Of a DNA stretch of 40,521 nucleotides, positions 32,422-40,521 are shown in pieces. The first letter of the stretch is position 1, and each line of letters starts with the position of its first letter. Both the position numbers and the translations under genes were made by a program. The notes under the pieces were generated by a model, which was not told the DNA's origin, searched no databases, and saw only the letters and a program-made list of their open reading frames with translations. This stretch comes from CAYLOC01 sp964385195 (GTDB lineage: Bacteria; Actinomycetota; Actinomycetes; Propionibacteriales; Nocardioidaceae): positions 1 to 40,521 of the forward strand of contig CAYLOC010000005.1 in NCBI GenBank assembly GCA_964385195.1. The letters run 5' to 3'.

Positions 32422-33449
32422 TCGGGTGGATCCTGTTCGGCGTCTTCGTACTCACCAACGCGTTGATCTACGGCATCCTCGCGCTGGGACTGAATACCCA
32501 GTACGGTCTGGCCGGTCAGGCAAACTTCGGGTTTGTCGCGTTGTTCGCCGCCGGCGCGTTCGCGGCCGCGCTGGCTGTCCTCCCACCGAAGGGCAGCGCG
32601 TCCTACGACGGCCGGTACGACGTCGGGCTCGGCCTGCCCTGGGTCGCGGCGCTGGTCATCGCTGCCGGCGTGGGCGCGGCCGTGGCATTGATCATGGGAC
32701 TGGTGTGCCTGCGGCTCAGCGGCCATTACCTGGCGATCGTCACGTTCGCGCTTGCCCAGATCTTCGCCAGCTTCCTCGGGAACGAGGACTGGCTCACCGG
32801 CGGCCAGTTCGGGATCTCCCCGATCGACCAGCCGTTGCGTGACCAGGTGAGCTCGTCGCAGACCTACCTGTTCGTGTTCCTCGGGATCACGGTAGTGATC
32901 GCGTTCGTGTGCCTGGTCTTCGCCGACCGGGCGTCCTCCTCCCCGTTCGGACGGGTCCTGCGCGGGGTGCGGGAGGACGAGGTGGCGGCGCGCAGCCTCG
33001 GGAAGCGGTCCGGGGTGTTCAAGCTCAAGGCGTTCGTACTCGGCGGTGTCCTGGCCGGGGTCGCCGGCGCCATCTGGGTCGGCAGTATCGGCGCGGTGCA
33101 CGTGGGACAGTTCGTGCCGATCGTGACGTTCAACGTCTGGCTGGCGATGCTGCTCGGCGGCGTCGGCAACAACAAGGGGGTTCTGGTCGGTGCGCTGTTG
33201 TTCCAGATCATCCACGAGGGCACCCGCTTCCTGCAAAGCATCCCGGGACTGTCGGACCTCAGCAGCGCCAACCCCGGGTTCCTTCCCCACCTGCGCTACG
33301 TCATCATCGGGCTGGCGCTCATCCTCGTCGTGCGGTTCGCGCCACGGGGCGTGATCCCGGAGCGGTTGCGGCGACGGAAGTCCGTCCCGCTGGAGATCGA
33401 CACGGGACCGGACGAGCCTGCCGCCTCGGCCATGGAGACGAGCCGATGA
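32418..33449 (+). CDS. livM: Liv-type ABC transporter permease
   Basis: 343 residues from the ATG at 32418, within an ATGA overlap with livH; the frame is open further upstream only inside livH. LivM features include LNTQYGLAGQANFGFVALFAAG near the N-terminus (core GLAGQANFGF) and AMLLGGVGNNKGVLVGA near residue 240. A predicted extracellular loop around VSSSQTYLFVF precedes the later helices. It ends with a charged cytoplasmic tail. Its stop overlaps the livG ATG. Confidence 0.92.
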   Translation: MIGWILFGVFVLTNALIYGILALGLNTQYGLAGQANFGFVALFAAGAFAAALAVLPPKGSASYDGRYDVGLGLPWVAALVIAAGVGAAVALIMGLVCLRLSGHYLAIVTFALAQIFASFLGNEDWLTGGQFGISPIDQPLRDQVSSSQTYLFVFLGITVVIAFVCLVFADRASSSPFGRVLRGVREDEVAARSLGKRSGVFKLKAFVLGGVLAGVAGAIWVGSIGAVHVGQFVPIVTFNVWLAMLLGGVGNNKGVLVGALLFQIIHEGTRFLQSIPGLSDLSSANPGFLPHLRYVIIGLALILVVRFAPRGVIPERLRRRKSVPLEIDTGPDEPAASAMETSR

Positions 33450-34210
33450 GCCTGCTGGAAGTCGCTGGCCTGCGCAAGAGATTCGGCGCGGTGACTGCCG
33501 TCGACGGCGCCACCTTCAACATCGAGAAGGGTCAGATCGCCGGGCTGATCGGCCCCAACGGCGCCGGCAAGACGACGACGTTTGATCTGGTGTCCGGCAA
33601 CAGCACACCGGACGGCGGCACCGTCACCTTCGACGGCCGCAGCATCACCGGGTGGCGGGCCTACCGGGTGGCACAGGCCGGCCTGGTGCGGACGTTCCAG
33701 ACACCGCGGACGTTCGACCACATGTCCGTGTGGGAGAACCTCTTGTTCGCGGGAGCCGACCACCCAGGAGAGGGATTCTGGGCCGGGGTGCTGACGCTGC
33801 CGTCCAGCCGGCGGCGGGAGCAGAAGATCGAGGACCAGGCAGGGCAGGTGCTGGAGTTCCTCGAGATCACCCACGTAGCAGACCTCCCCGCAGGCTCACT
33901 GTCCGGTGGCCAACGCAAGCTCTTGGAGCTGGCCCGGGTCCTGATGCGGAACCCGCAGATGATCCTGCTCGACGAGCCGTTCGCCGGGGTCGCCCCGGAA
34001 CTGACCGGCAAGATCGTGGAAAAGCTCCGCGAGCTGCACCGCGCCGGCCGGACCATTCTGCTCATCGAGCACGACCTGGAGACCGTGATGAGCCTCGTCG
34101 ACCTGCTGATCGTGATGCACCTGGGCACGGTGCTGACTGCAGGTGACCCGGTCGCCGTACGGCAGGACGAGCGCGTGCTGGAGGCCTACCTGGGGGCGGG
34201 CCGTGGCTGA
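33446..34210 (+). CDS. livG: Liv-type ABC transporter ATP-binding protein
   Basis: 254 residues from the ATG at 33446 in an ATGA overlap with livM. Walker A is GPNGAGKTTT (36-45), the ABC signature LSGGQRKLLELAR, Walker B MILLDEPFAGVAP and the switch histidine in IEHDLETVM. The FQTPRTF Q-loop is typical of LivG. It ends 8 bases inside livF, so the two ATPases are translationally coupled. Confidence 0.93.
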   Translation: MSLLEVAGLRKRFGAVTAVDGATFNIEKGQIAGLIGPNGAGKTTTFDLVSGNSTPDGGTVTFDGRSITGWRAYRVAQAGLVRTFQTPRTFDHMSVWENLLFAGADHPGEGFWAGVLTLPSSRRREQKIEDQAGQVLEFLEITHVADLPAGSLSGGQRKLLELARVLMRNPQMILLDEPFAGVAPELTGKIVEKLRELHRAGRTILLIEHDLETVMSLVDLLIVMHLGTVLTAGDPVAVRQDERVLEAYLGAGRG

Positions 34211-34940
34211 CCAGCAGCAGCCGCTACTGGACGTCTCCGGATTGCAAGCCGGGTACGGCGACCTCCGGATCCTGGACGGTGTCGACCTCGCTGTACGTCG
34301 TGGTGAGCGCGTGCTGGTGTTCGGACCCAACGGGTCGGGTAAGTCCACCACGTTGAAGGCAGTCACCGGCATCGTGCGCCCGACCGCGGGTACGGTCCGG
34401 TTCGACGGCCGGGACATCGCCGGCACCCCGGCGCACCGCATCGTGCAGCACGGGATGTGCTACGTGCCGCAGACCGACAACGTGTTTCCCGACCTCACCG
34501 TGGAGGAGAACCTCGAAGTCGGTGCCGCGACGGCCCGTCGTCAGTTCACCGCCAGACGCGACGACGTCTATGCCCTGTTCCCCCGGCTAGCCGAGCGTCG
34601 GCAACAGCAGGCCGGCAGCCTCTCCGGTGGTGAACGACAGCTGGCCGCGCTCGGACGGGCACTGATGCTCCAGCCCTCGTTGCTGTTGCTCGATGAGCCG
34701 TCCGCGGGGCTGTCCCCCGCCATGGTGGACGAGACGTTTGAGCACATCCTGCGGATCAACGAGCAACGCGGCACCGCGATTCTGCTGGTCGAGCAGAACG
34801 TGTTGCAGGGCATGGAGGCCGTCGAACGTGGCTACCTGCTGGAGGCCGGGCGGGTGCGTTTCAGCGGTGATGTGGAGCAGCTGCGTGCCTCCGAGGCGAT
34901 CCGCTCGGCGTACCTCGGTGGTGCCGAGGACCGGTGCTAG
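34203..34940 (+). CDS. livF: Liv-type ABC transporter ATP-binding protein
   Basis: 245 residues from the GTG at 34203 (VADQQQPLL), overlapping livG by 8 bases; the open frame upstream is only livG sequence. Walker A GPNGSGKST, the LSGGERQLAALGRAL signature, Walker B LLLLDEPSAGLSP and the VEQN switch (glutamine in place of histidine, as usual for LivF) are present. It ends 9 bases before the hydrolase gene. Confidence 0.93.
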   Translation: MADQQQPLLDVSGLQAGYGDLRILDGVDLAVRRGERVLVFGPNGSGKSTTLKAVTGIVRPTAGTVRFDGRDIAGTPAHRIVQHGMCYVPQTDNVFPDLTVEENLEVGAATARRQFTARRDDVYALFPRLAERRQQQAGSLSGGERQLAALGRALMLQPSLLLLDEPSAGLSPAMVDETFEHILRINEQRGTAILLVEQNVLQGMEAVERGYLLEAGRVRFSGDVEQLRASEAIRSAYLGGAEDRC

Positions 34941-34949
34941 CCTCAGAGA

Positions 34950-35705
34950 ATGGTGAACTCCCACATCGTCGTCGGCTCCGGCGACGCCCACGTCCTTGTT
35001 CTGCATGGCTGGTTCGGCGATGCCAAGTCCTGGCAGCCAGTGCTGGACCTCCTCGACGAGAACACCTTCACGTATGCGTTCATGGACTACCGCGGGTACG
35101 GCGGGTCCATGGATGCCTCCGGAGACTACAGCCTGGCCGAGATCGCCGCCGACGCGCTGGCGCTGGCCGACGAGCGCGGCTGGGAACGGTTCTCGCTCGT
35201 CGGGCACTCCATGGGCGGCGCCGCGATCCAGCGGGTGCTGGCCGAGGCGCCGGACCGGGTGGAGAAGATGGTGGGGGTATCTCCGGTGCCCGCCAGCGGC
35301 GTGCCGTTCGACGACGACGGCTGGGCGCTGTTCTCCGGCGCCGCCGATGAGGCAGGAAACCGTCGGGCGATCATCGACCTCACGACCGGGAACCGCCTCA
35401 CCGGCCGCTGGCTGGACCAGATGGTCGAGTACTCACTCCAGCGGTCCGCGCGGGACGCCTTCGCGGCGTACCTGCCCGCCTGGGCCCATGCGGACTTCGC
35501 CGACCGGGTCAACGGCAAGACGCTGCCGGTCAAGCTCATCGTCGGCGCGCACGACCCGGCGCTCGGCGAGGACACCATGAAGGCGGCGGTGCTGCCGAGC
35601 TACCCGAACAGCGAGCTCGAGGTGTTCGCCGACGCCGGCCACTACGCGATGAACGAGACACCGGTACAGCTGGTGACGTCGATGGAGGCTTTCCTGCGGT
35701 CATGA
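34950..35705 (+). CDS. Alpha/beta-fold hydrolase
   Basis: 251 residues. The oxyanion HGWFG segment (19-23) and a complete triad are visible: S87 in GHSMGG, D202 in GAHDPA and H231 in AGHYAMNE. There is no signal peptide, so it is cytoplasmic. Such enzymes hydrolyse esters, lactones, thioesters or C-C bonds of beta-diketones. It starts 9 bases after livF, and its TGA overlaps the P450 ATG by four bases. It therefore belongs to the transport operon and probably acts on the imported compound, before or after hydroxylation. No closer assignment is possible. Confidence 0.9.
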   Translation: MVNSHIVVGSGDAHVLVLHGWFGDAKSWQPVLDLLDENTFTYAFMDYRGYGGSMDASGDYSLAEIAADALALADERGWERFSLVGHSMGGAAIQRVLAEAPDRVEKMVGVSPVPASGVPFDDDGWALFSGAADEAGNRRAIIDLTTGNRLTGRWLDQMVEYSLQRSARDAFAAYLPAWAHADFADRVNGKTLPVKLIVGAHDPALGEDTMKAAVLPSYPNSELEVFADAGHYAMNETPVQLVTSMEAFLRS

Positions 35706-37051
35706 CGAGCGCCTCCACGTCGGGCGCGACCGACACCAGCATCGTCTTCGACCCCGACACCTACGTCGACCGGGTGCCGCACGACGCGTTAGCCCGGCTT
35801 CGCCGCGACCGTCCCGTGGTGTGGGTCGAGGAGCCGCCCGTCGGGTCATGGCCGGGCGGGCCAGGGTTCTGGGCGGTGCTGCGGCACGCCGATGTGAAGA
35901 CGGTGATGCGGCAGCCGAGGGTGTTCTCCTCCTGGCTCGGTGCCACCCAGATCCGTGACCCGGAGCGGCCCGAAGACCTGGACTACGTCCGGCAGTCGAT
36001 GCTGAACATGGACCCGCCGGAACACACCCGGCTACGGCAGATGGTCTCCGGCTCGTTCACGGTACGCGCGGTGCAGCGGCTTGAGGAGCGGATCACCAAG
36101 CGGGCAAGGGATCTGGTCGCCGCGGTCGCCGAGCGTGGCGAATGCGACTTCGCCACCGACATCGCTGCGGACCTGCCGGTATCGACGCTGGCCGACGTCC
36201 TCGGCGTACCGGAGTCGGACCGGTGGCTGCTCTACGACTGGAGCAACCGGGTGATCGGCTACCAGGACACCGAGTACGCCGTCAGCGACCGCTTCGACCG
36301 GGAGGCGGCCACGTCGATGGCCCGGGCGGCGCTGGCCGAGCGGCCCACCGTGGGGCCGGACGGCCGGATGCCGGACCCGCGGACCCGGGAGGGCATCGCG
36401 GACCTCTACGCGTACGCCCACGAGCTCGCCGCAGTCAAGCGCAGACAGCCCGGTGAGGACATCATGTCGATCCTGCTTGCCCAGGTTGATGACGAGGGCG
36501 GACGGATCAGCGTCGCGGAGTTCGAGAACATGTTCTGGCTACTCGCCGTCGCGGGCAACGAGACCCTGCGCAACGGGCTTCCGGGCGGCATGGTCGCGCT
36601 GCTGGAGCATCCGGATGAGTACGCGCGGCTGCGTGCCGACCGCGCACTGCTGCCGACCGCGACCCGGGAGATGCTGCGCTGGTGGACGCCGGTGATGAAC
36701 TTCCGGCGTACGGCGACCAGGGACGTGGCGCTCGGCGGTGTCGACATCTCCGCAGGCGACAAGGTCGTGGTCTACTTCGCCTCCGCCAACCGCGATGACT
36801 CCGTCTTTGACGACCCGGACCGGTTCGACGTCTCCCGGACTCCCGGAGATGACCTGGTGTTCGGCTACGGACCGCATTTCTGTCTCGGCTCCCATCTCGC
36901 CGCCTGCCAGATGAACGCCTTGTTCGACGCCGTACTGGACCAGCTCGGCCAGGTGCAGCTGGCCGGACCCGTGGAGCGACTGCGCTCGAACTTCCAGAAC
37001 GGGGTCAAACACCTCCCCGTCCGGTGGACACCAGGAGGCTCGAGCCACTAG
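35702..37051 (+). CDS. Cytochrome P450 (CYP124/125-like class)
   Basis: 449 residues, soluble, no membrane anchor. The oxygen-activating I-helix motif is AGNET (284-288), the K-helix ExxR is E323/R326 and the heme-thiolate loop FGYGPHFCLG places the ligand at C394. DPPEHTRLR (104-112) is the usual C-helix region. AGNETLRNG resembles the CYP124/125 group of actinobacterial sterol, terpenoid and branched-lipid side-chain hydroxylases, but this is only a loose likeness. It is the last gene of the GntR-Liv-hydrolase operon, with a 4-base overlap to the hydrolase. No ferredoxin or ferredoxin reductase gene is nearby, so electrons must come from elsewhere. The convergent regulator gene ends 33 bases downstream. 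Confidence 0.9.
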   Translation: MTSASTSGATDTSIVFDPDTYVDRVPHDALARLRRDRPVVWVEEPPVGSWPGGPGFWAVLRHADVKTVMRQPRVFSSWLGATQIRDPERPEDLDYVRQSMLNMDPPEHTRLRQMVSGSFTVRAVQRLEERITKRARDLVAAVAERGECDFATDIAADLPVSTLADVLGVPESDRWLLYDWSNRVIGYQDTEYAVSDRFDREAATSMARAALAERPTVGPDGRMPDPRTREGIADLYAYAHELAAVKRRQPGEDIMSILLAQVDDEGGRISVAEFENMFWLLAVAGNETLRNGLPGGMVALLEHPDEYARLRADRALLPTATREMLRWWTPVMNFRRTATRDVALGGVDISAGDKVVVYFASANRDDSVFDDPDRFDVSRTPGDDLVFGYGPHFCLGSHLAACQMNALFDAVLDQLGQVQLAGPVERLRSNFQNGVKHLPVRWTPGGSSH

Positions 37052-37084
37052 GGCGGCCCGACGCTGCTGGACATCCGGGGTGCG

Positions 37085-38053
37085 TCAGACCCACTGCCGT
37101 CGGACCGCCTCCATGCCGAGCTGGAACCGGGTCTGCGCGCCGAGGTGGGACATGAGGCTGTGGACGTGCCTGCGCACCGTGCGGACGCTCCACCCGAGGG
37201 CACGGGCGATCGCCTCATCGGTGCTTCCCCCGGCAAGGAGACCCAGGAGGTTGACGTCGTCCTCGGACGGGGCGTCGGGATCGGCGCCGGCCCGGGACCG
37301 GTTCAGCGGCACCGAACGCTGCCAGGTCGACTCGAACAACGCAATGATCGCGTCGAGCAGCGATGAGGGGTGGATGAGATACGAGGCGCTGGTGGCGGTG
37401 GTCGACGTCGTCACCGGGATCAGAGCCGCCCGCTCATCACAGAGCACCATCTTGATCGGAACCTCGCCTACCCGTGCCTGCTCGCCGTTGTGGATTCCGC
37501 TCCAGACGTTGGCGATCCGTCCCGGTACGGCGAGGGCTTCGTGGTCGTAGACGACGCGGTACTTGATGCCCTGCTGGTAGCGCTGTTCGTCGGTCTCCGG
37601 GTGCCCCGCTACGGGACTGACCAGGTACGGGGGCCGGTCGAACCCCCTGATCTGGTACTCGGCCTGCTGAAGCAGGCGGGTGAATACTCCGGCGATGTTC
37701 GCCTCGCCCTCGATCACGTCGATGAGCTCGGCCGGGTGCCGCCAGGACGTATGTGCCTTGCGGTAGGTGACAGTCAGATCGCGTGCATGACCACGAAGGC
37801 GGGCAAGCCCTTGTTCCTGTTCGGCGATGAGGACGCCCGCGGCCTGGTCGGGGGATACCGCGGCGAACTGCGGAGGGTGTCCCGGGAGGCGCGTCACCAT
37901 GCCCTTGGAAACAAGGTCGGTCAAGGCGCGCGTGACCTGCGTCCGGCTGACGCGGAGCTGGGACGCGATCGTGCCGGGGTCGGTCCGCCCCTGGCGCACC
38001 AGCGCTTCATAGATCTGTGCCTGCCGGTCAGTGATCCCTACGGTGTCCCACAC
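37085..38053 (-). CDS. Transcriptional regulator: TrmB-like N-terminus with LuxR-type C-terminus
   Basis: 322 residues. The N-terminal winged helix (about 5-60, GITDRQAQIYEALVRQG...) is of the TrmB/MarR kind. A central region (about 100-245) lacks recognised motifs but resembles the PLD-like ligand domain of these regulators. The C-terminal 65 residues form a LuxR/GerE helix-turn-helix, with STDEAIARALGWSVRTVRRH at its heart. This two-HTH architecture is frequent in actinomycetes, but few members have been studied. It is divergent from the secreted Kelch protein across 177 bases and is a reasonable candidate to control it. It is separate from the P450 operon. Confidence 0.85.
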   Translation of the reverse strand: MWDTVGITDRQAQIYEALVRQGRTDPGTIASQLRVSRTQVTRALTDLVSKGMVTRLPGHPPQFAAVSPDQAAGVLIAEQEQGLARLRGHARDLTVTYRKAHTSWRHPAELIDVIEGEANIAGVFTRLLQQAEYQIRGFDRPPYLVSPVAGHPETDEQRYQQGIKYRVVYDHEALAVPGRIANVWSGIHNGEQARVGEVPIKMVLCDERAALIPVTTSTTATSASYLIHPSSLLDAIIALFESTWQRSVPLNRSRAGADPDAPSEDDVNLLGLLAGGSTDEAIARALGWSVRTVRRHVHSLMSHLGAQTRFQLGMEAVRRQWV

Positions 38054-38159
38054 GATGCGCTCTCCGTCCGTTTCCGGTCACCCGTCCGCAACATGACGCG
38101 GGTGCTGTCTTGCTGAGACTGGTAACAGAATGACACGATCATCCCTTGTACGTCGATGT

Positions 38160-38193
38160 CCGCGATCGGACACCGCTGGGAACCCGATCGCGG
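38160..38193. repeat. 10-base perfect inverted repeat in the regulator/Kelch intergenic region
   Basis: CCGCGATCGG (38160-38169) and CCGATCGCGG (38184-38193) are exact inverted copies 14 bases apart. TGTCCG-CGAT-CGGACA (38157-38172) overlaps the left arm. They lie 37-74 bases before the Kelch gene ATG. They may form an operator or a leader hairpin. I could not place a convincing promoter beside them. Confidence 0.55.
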
Positions 38194-38230
38194 TCACGGA
38201 CGAGAACCTCCAACGCACCTGAGGAGTCTG

Positions 38231-40521
38231 ATGAGACGACGCGTCGGTCTGGGTCACCCACTGACACCGGTCGTTGCCGCAGCGGCGATGCTGGGCGGCA
38301 TGGTGGCAGGAGCCCCTCCTGCATCGGCCGGACCGGATACTCACACCATCGCCGGTTACGTCACGGATGGTTCCGGACACGGCTGGCCGATGCGCGCCAA
38401 GGTCACCGTGGACGGGATGCCGGACGTCTCGACGTACTCCAACCCCTATACCGGTCGCTACCAGCTGTCGCTGCCGGAAGGCTCGGCGTACACGGTGCGG
38501 GCCGAGTCTGCGGACCTGCCGGGGTACCGGACCGAAGAGGTCACCGTGGACCTGACCGGTGACGGCATGGTCGCCAAACCGCTGGCCACGAGAGTCCGGG
38601 CCGACCTCGACCTCGATGTCAACAGCGCCACCTGTACCGCGCCGGGGTATGCCTACGCCTACGACGGCACGACCACGGACTTCGAGGGCTGGAGCGGCAC
38701 CGACGCCCAGGATGGCTGGAGCATCGTCGACAACGAGGGCAACGGCCAGACGTGGGCCTTCGAAGACCCCGACGGACACGGCAACAACACCGGTGGCACC
38801 GGCAACTTCGCCATCGTCGACTCCCACCACTATTGGTACGGAGGCGTCCAGGACACGAGCCTGGTCTCTCCTGTTCTGGACATGAGCACCCTGGACAGCC
38901 CGAGCGTCGAGTTCGACACCTACTACGGCGGCTACGGCGGCCAGGTCAGCAACGTCGACCTCAGCGTCGACGGCGGCCAGACCTGGACCACCGTGTGGCA
39001 CATGTCGGGGTGGAGAAACTTCCAAGGTCACGTCCGGATCCCGATTCCCGATGCGGCGCACCAGGCCAGCGTCCAGGTGAGATTCCACTACACCGGCGCG
39101 GACACGTTGTACTGGGAGATCGATAACGTGTTCCTCGGCAGCCGCTCCTGCGACCCCACTGAAGGTGGTCTGGTAGCCGGCATCGTCAGCGACGACAACA
39201 CCGGTGACCCGGTGGACGGGGCGACGGTGGCCAGTGACGTCGACGACGCGGTGTCTGCGGTCTCTGGCCCGACGCCGGAGGACTCGAACCTCTCCGAGGG
39301 CTATTACTGGCTGTTCTCCCCCCACACCGGGCGGACGGGGTTCACCGTGTCCCAGGACAAGTACGCCACGGCCGCCAGATCCGTAAGGGTTCACGGTGAC
39401 TCGGTGGCACACGCGGACTTCCAGCTCCCCGCCGGTCACCTGGTCATCGACACCGGTTCGATCGAGAAGACGCTGCGGATGGGGCGGACAACGACGACAC
39501 CGGTGACGTTCAGCAACGACGGCACCGTGCCCGTCCACGTCACGCTCGCTGAGCAGGGCCGTGGGTTCACCACGATGCGCGGTGAGCATCAGGACAAGGC
39601 GCCAGGTGCGCCGAAGATGGTCGTCAAGGCCGAGACCAGCGTCGCCGCCGTACCGTCGATGACCAAACAGGGGCCGGTGTTCGGCAGCCACGCTCGCGCG
39701 GGCAAGGTGCTGACGGTGCACGGCGAGAAAGTGTCGTTGCGGCAGGACTCAGCGGCAGGTGACGAGTGGTCGCCGATCGCCGACTTCCCGATGCCGGTGA
39801 TGGACAACGCGATGGCCTACCACGACGGCAAGGTCTATCTCCTCGGTGGCCAGGAGAACGCTCCTCCGCACTTCGTTCAGTACTCCGCGGTCTACGTCTA
39901 TGACCCCTCTGCGCAGTCGTGGAGCAAGATGACGAACATGCCCAACGTGTTGATCGGGGCAACGGCGGCCTTCATCGGGGACACGTTGTACGTGGTTGGC
40001 GGTTCGAACCGGGTCAGCGGTACGAGCAAACAGCTCTACTCCTACGACGCGGACAACGACTCCTGGACACGGCTGGCCGACCTGCCGAAGGGGGTGTGGG
40101 CGGCTGGATCGGCCGTCCTACGGGGCAAGCTGTACGTGATCGGCGGGTGTACCACCGGCGACTGCGCTCCGGCGTCCAGCGCGGTCTACAGCTACGACCC
40201 GGACAGTGACTCCTGGAGCGCCGAGCCGGACTACCCGAGCAAGGTCGCCTTTGTCGCATGCGGAGGAGTCGGGGGTGAGGTCGTCTGTGCCGGAGGCAAT
40301 GTGCCCAGCAGTGGTCGGTCGCTCACCGACACCTACGCGCTAGCCCCCGGTTCGGGCTACTGGGAACAACGCGCCGACCTCCCGGTGGACGCGTGGGGGG
40401 CAGCCTCCGCGGTCGCCAACGGCAAACTCGAGGTGATGGGCGGCAGCATCAACAAGGGTACTGCGTTGACGAACCAGGGCTTCGCCTACGACCCGGCTGC
40501 CGATGAGTGGGACACGCTCCC
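38231..40521 (+). CDS. Secreted multidomain Kelch-repeat protein, C-terminus cut by window edge
   Basis: Open from the ATG at 38231 (GAGGAG upstream) to the last base, 763 codons, no stop. A Sec signal peptide ends near PPASA (about residue 33). A carboxypeptidase-regulatory-like beta-sandwich follows (about 38-115). Next is a jelly-roll region of the MAM/choice-of-anchor-J kind (about 150-305) with DGWSIVDNEG, SPVLDMS and LSVDGGQTWTTVW. A second regulatory-like sandwich covers about 315-400, then a linker. At least five Kelch blades begin at about residue 510, each with a GG pair followed by YDP/YDA...W, for example VYDPSAQSW and YSYDPDSDSW. The protein acts outside the cell, probably in adhesion or carbohydrate/protein binding. 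In many actinomycetes similar modules are attached to S8 peptidases, but no protease domain is seen here. The missing C-terminus could hold an anchor. Confidence 0.85.
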   Translation, partial: MRRRVGLGHPLTPVVAAAAMLGGMVAGAPPASAGPDTHTIAGYVTDGSGHGWPMRAKVTVDGMPDVSTYSNPYTGRYQLSLPEGSAYTVRAESADLPGYRTEEVTVDLTGDGMVAKPLATRVRADLDLDVNSATCTAPGYAYAYDGTTTDFEGWSGTDAQDGWSIVDNEGNGQTWAFEDPDGHGNNTGGTGNFAIVDSHHYWYGGVQDTSLVSPVLDMSTLDSPSVEFDTYYGGYGGQVSNVDLSVDGGQTWTTVWHMSGWRNFQGHVRIPIPDAAHQASVQVRFHYTGADTLYWEIDNVFLGSRSCDPTEGGLVAGIVSDDNTGDPVDGATVASDVDDAVSAVSGPTPEDSNLSEGYYWLFSPHTGRTGFTVSQDKYATAARSVRVHGDSVAHADFQLPAGHLVIDTGSIEKTLRMGRTTTTPVTFSNDGTVPVHVTLAEQGRGFTTMRGEHQDKAPGAPKMVVKAETSVAAVPSMTKQGPVFGSHARAGKVLTVHGEKVSLRQDSAAGDEWSPIADFPMPVMDNAMAYHDGKVYLLGGQENAPPHFVQYSAVYVYDPSAQSWSKMTNMPNVLIGATAAFIGDTLYVVGGSNRVSGTSKQLYSYDADNDSWTRLADLPKGVWAAGSAVLRGKLYVIGGCTTGDCAPASSAVYSYDPDSDSWSAEPDYPSKVAFVACGGVGGEVVCAGGNVPSSGRSLTDTYALAPGSGYWEQRADLPVDAWGAASAVANGKLEVMGGSINKGTALTNQGFAYDPAADEWDTL

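Noticed and set aside
35702..37051. P450 as part of a self-contained morpholine/pyrrolidine oxidation system feeding the GABA pathway
   Set aside because: Attractive given the polyamine genes, but there is no adjacent ferredoxin or reductase and the I-helix and heme motifs look more like the CYP124/125 group.
38078..39721. 547-residue minus-strand open frame
   Set aside because: It lies opposite the signal peptide and well-folded domains of the secreted Kelch protein; its translation is Val/Arg/His-rich with no motif.

Overview
The window is GC-rich and densely packed with genes. It has frequent GTG starts, many 4-base ATGA stop/start overlaps, and a Tat-type lipoprotein signal. It carries a glutamine-synthetase-like gammaglutamyl ligase of the actinobacterial GlnA3/GlnA4 kind and a bacterial P450. 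All of this fits a high-GC actinomycete, but I cannot name the genus from sequence alone. A run of exactly 100 N (26769-26868) marks a scaffold join, so this is draft assembly. I see no tRNA, rRNA, CRISPR array, phage gene or intact insertion sequence.

Region 1 (1-23970) is a large polyamine/omega-amine utilisation locus. A PucR-type regulator (minus strand, running off the left edge) is divergent from a two-gene unit: methylmalonate/malonate-semialdehyde dehydrogenase and a class III aminotransferase. Next, on the minus strand, is an operon of aminotransferase, Lrp/AsnC regulator and PuuB-like FAD oxidase. It is divergent from an agmatinase-family ureohydrolase gene. A plus-strand operon follows: aminobutyraldehyde-type dehydrogenase, the four-gene Pot ABC importer (potA, potD, potB, potC) and a second PuuB-like FAD oxidase. 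An M55 zinc D-aminopeptidase gene comes next. Converging on it is a minus-strand operon: APC permease, FadR-type regulator, gammaglutamylpolyamine-synthetase-like enzyme, aldehyde dehydrogenase, short-chain dehydrogenase and PuuD-like gammaglutamyl hydrolase. Together these encode import, both known putrescine routes (gammaglutamylated Puu type and direct transamination), agmatine entry, and plausibly disposal of the C3 (beta-alanine/malonate semialdehyde) half of spermidine.

Region 2 (24100-29273) holds a tartrate/malate/isopropylmalate-dehydrogenase-family enzyme, an amidase-signature enzyme, an unusual palindromic intergenic element interrupted by the N run, and a minus-strand pair of aldehyde dehydrogenase and short-chain dehydrogenase. 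The promoter regions of the permease operon and of the dehydrogenase gene share an identical 10-mer (GGCCAGACCA on the minus strand) just upstream of TTGACA, which suggests co-regulation.

Region 3 (29407-37051) is one long plus-strand operon divergent from the aldehyde dehydrogenase/SDR pair: GntR regulator, a five-gene Liv-type ABC importer, an alpha/beta hydrolase and a cytochrome P450. It looks like a substrate-specific uptake and oxidation module; the substrate is unknown.

Region 4 (37085-40521) has a regulator joining a TrmB-like N-terminus to a LuxR-type C-terminus. Divergent from it is a large secreted Kelch-repeat protein that runs off the right edge.
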